DNA from: Balanoglossus misakiensis
Taxonomy: Eukaryota > Hemichordata
Assembly: GCA_040954595.2 (NCBI GenBank)
Contig: CM082576.2
Coordinates: forward strand, 13,826,001-13,890,000
Reading direction: 5' to 3'
DNA: 64,000 bases
Made by a program: the position numbers and the translations under genes. This document shows positions 58,757 through 64,000 of this stretch, one piece after another (the stretch's first letter is position 1; every line of letters starts with the position of its first letter). A model generated the notes under the pieces. That model did no database searches. It was not told the DNA's origin and was given only the letters and a program-made list of their open reading frames with translations.

Positions 58757-58807
58757 ATGATGGCCTTTCGCTCGCCGAAGCGCATGAAGCTATTCCACAA
58801 TGAGAGA
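58757..58807 (+). CDS. Candidate third alternative first exon (17 aa)
   Basis: Two tandem ATGs (58757, 58760; the second in GATGATGGCC context) open MMAFRSPKRMKLFHNER, which ends at a good donor AGA|gtaagc in phase 0, like the other first exons. The peptide is basic and short, as short-isoform N-termini often are. The upstream frame is open to about 58440, so an earlier start cannot be excluded. The downstream acceptor lies outside the window. Confidence 0.45.
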
Positions 58808-61800
58808 GTAAGCACTGAGTTTTTGTAACTACGTGTTTCCATTTTGGAAAAAAAAATCATATGTATCATATTACAACATACCTGTGTAACCAGGACTGGG
58901 GGAGAGGGGGGGGGGGTGCAGTGTAAACTAGCCATGACACGGGTTTTGTACCAAGGTATGGACCTTGTATAGTAGTCAGTGAGTATAACCTGACCTACAA
59001 ATGAACGTCTGACATGAACATAATCTATGAACATACATGTAGACGGATAGTTTCAATATCACAGTTGTATTGACTAAATCAGAAAACACAATTTCTTTGG
59101 TCACCCTTACTTTAGAGATGGATTGAGACTTTTTTGTGGGAATTTTGCGTTTCTGGGCAATGTAAGCCACCTATTCTTTTAATTTAAGTACGGCATTGTG
59201 TGTATATGTTTACATAACAAGAAACAATTTCATGATCTCATGTTTTTCCACTTTTTGAGGCGCACTCGTTGAAATGGTGACGTTGTAACTGGATATTTTG
59301 AATGAACCTGATAACTGTATACATCAGTGTAACATTTGCTGTGAGTGATTTGAGTGCAAGCATTGTATGGATTTGTGAATTACTTTTGTTCTCAGAGAGC
59401 TGGCTGACATTGATCACCATGTGGTTTCTGCTAACTACACAGCATACAGTCTAGTATTATCCCTCCACGAACATGAAAATTCATAATTGTCAGTTAATGG
59501 TCAGTCCTAGTTCATGGTAGTTATCCTAAAAAAATAATTTTGTGATTTTTTTTTTCTTATTAACTTTCTGGTCATAATAACACCAAGTCAAGTTCAGCTC
59601 ATAACTTTAAAGTTTTATGTTTCTCCTTAAAAGACCTGCCTGTTTTCGGGGAGGGGGGTGTTGTTCTTTTAGGGGTGGGGACCGAAATATTACTGTTGAA
59701 GGGTGTGAACAGAAATACTGCTTCACTGTGTGTTTATTTTCTTCTAGTCAGGTGATAGCTGTATTGACTATATGCCACAGTCAATAGCCATGTTTGGAGG
59801 TGTAAAAGGTATTTGTGTAAAATCAAACATTTGCAAAAGATTAGATTATATTGAATGTTGATTGACAACTCAGGTCAAATACAGACAAGTAAACAGCAAA
59901 AGGAAGTCCTACAAATGCAATGTAGGGGATTCCCAGTACCTGACCAACCTTGTTATTTCACAGAAAGCATAACAGGAAAAAACATCATTGTGTTTGAACT
60001 TGCAGTGGTCTTTTCTGAAGTGTGTGACCAGTGTTCTACTTCAGGAATTACTAAATATATTATTGGTTGATTTTAAATTACAAATTGAAAGTAATTAATT
60101 GCTATCATAGTGGTATCTACCATACTGGTAATGCCGGTAAGTTTAGATTGATAAATTTATGTTCAGAAAGAGAAAAAAATGTTTCTATGAGGCATAAATG
60201 TACGTATACAGGTACTTAGTTAGAGTGGGTGTACTTTTTTATGTGTGTATAGATCATAACAAATTGATATTCAGTTTACCTAGCCATCATCTGGTATACA
60301 CATTTCAACTGCATGTCAACTTCAGTTACGTAAGAGTCACAAAATGTTACCAGGAGTGGTGTAAAAAGTGTGTTTGATGAATTTATCTGTTAAGGAATGA
60401 GACAATGGATGTTGTTTCCACAGAGTGGACCAAACTCACTGGACAGATATGGATCTAATGACCCGACAACCTTTGATTTGGGGATGGAAAAGATTTTGAA
60501 CTGTTTAGTTATGTACATTTGTGTACATTGTTGATCGGTCTATGGTTATTTGCACAGAAACGTCAGATATTGATATTGCAGATTTACGGCCGTATGTTGC
60601 CCTGTACATGAAAGCAGGATCGATCTGCCGAATCAGGATCTCGAACTGAAGGGAGCGCAAAGGACTGTAAAATTGTCCACCACTGTTTCGTCTTGTTTTC
60701 CCCCACACGCAAATATTGTTCAATCATCCAGTATTGAATTGCATAGTCTGCAATCTTAGCCACCCCACACGCATGAAACGATTACTCTTCTGTATTGTTA
60801 GCTGGACATTGCAATGTATGCCTGGTGGAGTCCCTAGGTAAACATACGCAACAAAAAGTTTCTCAATCCAAAGAAAACATTTACACATAGTGTCATACAT
60901 GTACTGGTGGACCAGAAGCATTTGTGGCCCATTCTTGACAAATCAGATCTTTCAGCGAAGTGCAATTTCTATCCAAATTTTTTTAAAAACATTGATTAGT
61001 TTATTCTTGTATATATGTGTGTAACCACACGCTTTGTACTCAAGTACATAGAAGCAACATTTATACACCCTGGTTGGCCTAGGAATTTACCTTGACACGT
61101 TGACGTTCCACGGGCAACTTTAAAATCACCGTGGTAGCCAGTTCGTTGTTCTCTTGCCGCCAATTTGGTGGAATTTCAATGGAGAAAAAAAATGAGTCTT
61201 TTTATTGATCTGTTGTTCGTTGAAAAACATCAAGCTTCACTGCTCAGCACTGCCCCAGATGTATCGAATCGTCTGTGCCCCTCCATCATAACCACAGTGT
61301 AAGATGGTGATACTGATCAATACATTGATTTTGCATGTCTGTCAGTTTTCTGCGGCTCAGTTACAAGTAGACACCATAAATCTGAAGTATTTGCCTTTTA
61401 TTAGCAGTCTTCTCAGGATCCACACTCAAATAATTGACATAACGATCGGATTTCTAAAAATAATGCTGGCGTAGGTGTAAACAACATATAACAATAAGTT
61501 ATGATGATGTTATCTTTTATTTCTGTATTACATATGGGATTTAGTGTGACAGACATGTACCTAGGTACATGGCATTTGCTGTTTATTGCTCAGTTTTGAG
61601 AGGAATCCCTCAAAAGGCAGGGAAAGCCCACCATAAACATAGCAATTTTTTCCCCGTCTCAGAGTGTCTGGAACATTGGTACGCATCTCTGTCCCGAGTT
61701 TGAACGCCATCGATCACTAAAGGGGCGGTCGCACACATTGTATTGTCACTGCGTGGAAGGCCAGCAATAATAGGACCTGACCATCTGCCAAAATGCGGGA

Positions 61801-64000
61801 CTGGGTGAAATGAAAGTGCACACACACACATAAAAGGAGGGCATGGTTTCTTTTGAGAACAATGCATTGTTAGTTTTTATCAAGAAGACAAAAGCTGTTC
61901 TGTGGTTGTGTAGAGGCAAGGATATGAAAACTGCACCCATGGGCATTTGGCTTTTTATCGGAGACCCTGGTGCGCTGTGCTTTTTATAAAAGTGTCGTTC
62001 ACATTGGTAAAATCAAACGTAAGACCCAGTACAGACTGAAATGGCCTTCATTTTAAATGATTTCATCTGGTCCATGTTCACACTTACAGGGCCAGCAAAT
62101 TTTTTTTTTCTGCCAGGAATAATCAGTTTAACTCAAACTGGGGTCAAGGCCAGTGTTTAAAAATTGTCAACACTACCATTTTAGTCTTGCCTAAATTATG
62201 GACCAGACCTAACCCTGTCCTTCATACCTGGACTATAACTACCGGTACATGTAATCCAGCTCAGGTCCAACATAGCATGTCAACATGGGTTGCAACTAAA
62301 GCTGACACCTGTTAGGGCCGGCGTAAACTTCTGATGTGAACTCGGAGGACATTCATCAGATTCCCTGTTGTTGTCAAAACATCTCAGCCATGATTTGAGG
62401 ACGCAAAACAAGTTTACAATCACTGTTACATCAATAAATACATAACACAAGACAATTTTGATGTCGCGTCATGTTTGAGATCATTGGAAACACCACACTT
62501 ACAACATATTGGACTACTTGCATCCATTTATACAGTATGTGTACTGGTTTTATCCCTTGGAAACGAGGAATTAATCAAAAATGCTGTTTGTAGGCTGTCA
62601 CTGGAATGTCATTTTTACAGAGATTGGTTCAAAGGTTCAGATATTTCTTGATGGAACCATTTCCTTATTTGCTCATGTTTCACTGAAAATGCCAAATTGT
62701 AATGGGCACACATAAATATTGTATGGTTTCTGTCACCAACATGTGTGTACAATGTACCTCAGCAAGGTGGTTGATTAGTACAGGTTATGATGAACGGGAA
62801 CAAAAGACATCTAGTGTTGTTGTTGAATCATATCCAAAAAAATTTTTTGTTGTAAATTTTAAATAATTGGACATGATAATGATGGTTATGGTCTTCCATG
62901 CAAAAGTTAAGGTTTCCAAGTATCAGATGATGATTCATCTGATATAATTATGTAAACACTAGTCCCCAGAAAGAAACATGCATGTTCATCACTTTTTTCC
63001 CAGTATCAATTCATAGAAATGTTACCTTTAGTAAAAATGAGCTTATGTTATCACTCAATACTTTGCAATATGTAGTGTGGTATATTGAGTGATTAACCAC
63101 ACGTACCCGTCTGAGTGTTTTCCCCTTCACAGTTAACTGAATGAAAATACCTGAACTGGCATGTTTTCAGGGTGACTGCACCCTTCTCACTCTCTGGATC
63201 ACAGTTTGTTGACTGAAAAGTGCATTTGCAAAGATTTGGGTACCCTTGAACCTAGCTTATTAAAACCCTTGACCAGGTTTGTTGTTCTCCCCTGCTGGAA
63301 ACTGCGTGTGTGCTTCATTTGATTGTTTGATAGTCCATCACCAATCATGCCCCAGGTCTTTGTAAGGAGACGATTGTATCAAGGAGGTCCACACTGCAGT
63401 CATTCTAGTTATAAGAATAACACGCAAATGTCTAATCGGTGAAAAACTTCAAAAGAATATACCCGCATGGGTTAAAGTGTGTACCCAATTACCTTGCCGT
63501 TCAACAATGCATGCTCATGGGAAAAAATGGTAGAATGTAGTCTTGTGTCTGCAAAGTATATCATCCTGATTATTTTAGACACTGTTACCCACCCCTGAAC
63601 CTTTCCGAATATCTGGATTAAGTTCACAGCTTGTAAAAAGGGTCTTTTGTGTGCCACAATCAATGGGACCCCATATCCCGAAAATCGATGACCCAATAGT
63701 TTATAGACTTCAGGCAAACAGCCCCTGGGCACAACATGTTTAATAATGCATAGGGCCAGACAGAAAAGAGTGGTTTGGCATTGTGGTTGGTTATTGGCGG
63801 ATTAGGTTTCGTGAAGAAAATGCCTGCACTCAGGTGTGTTGTCATTAATTAGCACACAATGGTTGATGGTGCCCTGCATTGTTTGGGAGTTAAAGTGATT
63901 ATTTTTAGCATTTATGAGGGTTTTTTTTCAGCAGGTGGGATGTAAATAATTGGACAATTACAATTATTACATCATGGAGAACAAAAACAATCCAGGATAC
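58808..64000. other. Intron to the right edge, no supportable gene
   Basis: 5.2 kb without a convincing exon on either strand. There is a G-run (58905-58917), a short CA run (61822-61834) and a possible decayed foldback element at about 62050-62345, whose ends share GTTCACA/TGTGAAC and GGGCC words. None of the short frames has coding character. Confidence 0.5.

Noticed and set aside
58440-58757. 105-codon plus-strand frame before the candidate third first exon
   Set aside because: Composition is pyrimidine-rich and the reading frame has no domain. It is more likely promoter or 5' UTR than coding, although it is in frame with none of the rod exons.
62050-62345. Possible foldback transposable element
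   Set aside because: The ends share only short words (GTTCACA, GGGCC) with poor pairing between arms; not enough to define an element.
1-64000. CRISPR arrays, operons, tRNA or rRNA genes
   Set aside because: None seen. The tandem repeats are coding or simple-sequence, and the spliced gene structure is animal.

Overview
The window is animal nuclear DNA. It is AT-rich non-coding sequence broken by short GC-richer coding exons with canonical GT/AG introns, and it is rich in small palindromic transposable elements (MITEs). The frequent TACATGTA and ACCGGT words and the TACTGTAAAAC-ended MITEs fit a marine invertebrate (deuterostome or lophotrochozoan), but I cannot name the species from sequence alone. 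Nearly everything supportable belongs to one plus-strand gene that enters at the left edge and continues past the right edge. It encodes a giant spectrin-repeat protein. I favour a nesprin (SYNE/Msp300/ANC-1) type protein; a plakin/spectraplakin is the main alternative. Neither the actin-binding CH domains nor a KASH tail is inside the window, so only the middle of the rod is seen.

Layout. 1-12541: exons of 327, 156 and 165 nt recur in the same order, all phase 0. Each three-exon cassette encodes 216 residues, or two spectrin repeats, and six cassettes are visible. 12542-22242: a 9.7-kb gap with no constitutive exon but two candidate alternative first exons. One (17045) starts with an N-myristoylation-like MGAESS followed by a basic stretch. 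The other (20118) carries a basic NLS-like patch and an acidic tail. 22243-41034: a second rod segment in which one exon, or one pair of exons, encodes one repeat (about 103-122 residues). 41989-53335: a single 11.35-kb coding exon, almost all predicted disordered, holding two tandem arrays: 13 units of 63 bp (21 residues) and about 27 units of 156 bp (52 residues). 53927-56467: the rod resumes. 56468-64000: intron, with a third candidate alternative first exon at 58757.

How it fits together. The protein looks like a long helical filament interrupted by a very large repetitive disordered insert, and internal promoters may give shorter forms with different N-termini. A CAG|GTGAGA donor inside the giant exon (after 44257) has the same phase as the real end of the exon (53335). 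Splicing there would remove 9,078 nt, exactly 3,026 codons including the whole 52-residue array, and keep the frame. This predicted switch between a short and a giant isoform, and the two-level expansion of the 156-bp array, are the most interesting things here. All functions are inferred from repeat architecture; no database search was possible.
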